NCBI GenBank assembly: GCA_013041785.1
Contig: JABDRK010000289.1
Span: 1-7,809 of the forward strand
Origin: Eudoraea sp.
GTDB taxonomy: Bacteria > Bacteroidota > Bacteroidia > Flavobacteriales > Flavobacteriaceae
Length of the DNA: 7,809 nucleotides
Direction of reading: 5' to 3'
The notes beneath the pieces are model-generated. The model saw only the letters and a list, made by a program, of their open reading frames with translations, was not told the DNA's origin and searched no databases. Positions 7,096 to 7,809 of this stretch are shown here, piece after piece. Numbering within the stretch: the first letter of the stretch is position 1; every line of letters begins with the position of its first letter. A program made the position numbers and the translations under genes.

Positions 7096-7641
7096 TTGAA
7101 TCTGGATACGCTCATAGCATCCTGCAAGAAAGGAGACCGCAAGGCTCAGGAACAACTGTACCGGACCTATGCAGGCACCCTCTTTGGACTCTGTCTTAAA
7201 TATTCACGAAACCATACAGAGGCCGAAGACAACTTGCACGACAGTTTTATGACAATCTATGATAAAATAGGGCAGTATAAATCCAAGGGGTCCTTTGAAG
7301 GTTGGATGAAACGGGTCACCATTAATACTGTTTTGCAAAAGTATAGGAAGCAGGAGTACCTCAGTCTGATTTCGGAAAATCATAAAGAGGTAGTTGAAGT
7401 TGAAGAAGAGAAATATGAACTCAATCTGCAAACCTTGCTGAAATATATACAGGAACTACCCAACAAATACAGGTTAACCTTTAACCTATACGTGTTGGAC
7501 GGACATACCCACAAGGAGATCAGCGAAATGCTGGGAACCTCCGAGGGAACATCAAAATCTAACCTGGCACGCGCCCGGTCGATTTTAAAGGAAAAGATCA
7601 AAAAACAACATATACATATTGCTAAAACCAGCAAAGCATGA
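7096..7641 (+). CDS. ECF-type RNA polymerase sigma factor
   Basis: A sigma-70 family protein of 181 residues with the two-domain layout of ECF sigma factors. Region 2 lies at about 8-85 (QLYRTYAGTLFGLCLKYSRN, AEDNLHDSFMTIYDKIGQY, GSFEGWMKRVTINTVLQKYR), covering core binding and -10 recognition. An acidic linker follows (about 94-110). Region 4 spans about 112-167, including LPNKYRLTFNLYVLDGHTHK and the helix-turn-helix EISEMLGTSEGTSKSNLARAR. There is no ATG at the N-terminus: the best start is TTG at 7096, since the first internal Met (residue 52) would remove most of region 2. The frame is open back to 7060, so ATT 7081 or CTG 7084 are alternatives. The stop overlaps the next start as ATGA, typical of sigma/anti-sigma pairs. 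Its target genes cannot be told from the sequence. Confidence 0.93.
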   Translation: MNLDTLIASCKKGDRKAQEQLYRTYAGTLFGLCLKYSRNHTEAEDNLHDSFMTIYDKIGQYKSKGSFEGWMKRVTINTVLQKYRKQEYLSLISENHKEVVEVEEEKYELNLQTLLKYIQELPNKYRLTFNLYVLDGHTHKEISEMLGTSEGTSKSNLARARSILKEKIKKQHIHIAKTSKA

Positions 7642-7809
7642 AAAAGAATAATATTGACCATGTCTTTAAAGACCGGTTGAAAGATTACCAGGAAACCCCT
7701 GAGGAACGGGTTTGGGAATCTATTTCCGCTTCCCTGGACCAAAAAAAATCGAAACGTAGGGTGCTCCCGCTATGGTGGAAACTTGGGGGGATTGCAGCCG
7801 CCCTGGCCT
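7638..7809 (+). CDS. Probable membrane anti-sigma-like protein (N-terminal part, cut by the window end)
   Basis: An open frame of 57 codons runs off the right edge. It starts at the ATG that overlaps the sigma factor stop (ATGA). The visible part has a charged N-terminus with HVFKDRLKDYQETP (8-21), a VWESISASL segment (26-34), a basic cluster KKSKRR (36-41), then VLPLWWKLGGIAAALA (42-57), which looks like the start of a membrane helix. This arrangement, a short cytoplasmic domain followed by a helix next to an ECF sigma gene, is common in Bacteroidota and suggests a membrane anti-sigma factor holding the sigma at the inner membrane. I see no zinc-binding HxxxCxxC motif, so it is not a ZAS-type anti-sigma in the visible part. 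The identity of the C-terminal periplasmic part is unknown. Confidence 0.75.
   Translation, partial: MKKNNIDHVFKDRLKDYQETPEERVWESISASLDQKKSKRRVLPLWWKLGGIAAALA

Noticed and set aside
7380..7742. Minus-strand open frame opposite the sigma/anti-sigma junction
   Set aside because: It is antisense to conserved sigma region 4 and has no start context or domain of its own.

Overview
The window looks like chromosomal core sequence from a member of the Bacteroidota, most likely a marine-type Flavobacteriaceae. The evidence is a clear GldH gliding lipoprotein, Bacteroidota-style -7 boxes (TAnnTTTG), almost no Shine-Dalgarno sequences, and typical flavobacterial versions of RicT, TrhO and RecA. By eye the base composition is moderate and even across the window. 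I see no insertion sequence, phage gene, tRNA, rRNA or CRISPR array. I could not fix the genus.

Left part (about 50-4074, minus strand): a compact three-gene operon read as ricT, gldH, then a class A penicillin-binding protein. ricT and gldH overlap by 8 nt, and gldH is separated from the PBP gene by 3 nt. A good intrinsic terminator (53-74) closes the operon just after the PBP stop codon. The operon joins an Fe-S type regulatory protein (RicT), an outer-membrane gliding/type 9 secretion lipoprotein (GldH) and a bifunctional peptidoglycan synthase. A further minus-strand gene, trhO (4181-5248), lies 106 nt upstream. It encodes a rhodanese-family tRNA U34 hydroxylase and probably has its own promoter.

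Middle (5249-5558): a 310-nt divergent intergenic region between trhO (leftward) and recA (rightward). It holds a perfect -7 box for trhO, a perfect 10-bp inverted repeat directly against that box, a second dyad, a 20-codon ORF with three evenly spaced cysteines, and a near-consensus -7 box just before recA. This is the least explained part of the window.

Right part (5559-7809, plus strand): recA, a small unrecognised lipoprotein, an ECF sigma factor with a TTG start, and the first 57 codons of a likely membrane anti-sigma partner. The last two overlap by ATGA. The lipoprotein lies 28 nt before the sigma gene and may belong to its transcription unit.

Overall this is mostly ordinary housekeeping sequence. 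I found no convincing new multi-gene system. The items most worth checking are the trhO/recA intergenic region and the gene partnership around ricT-gldH.
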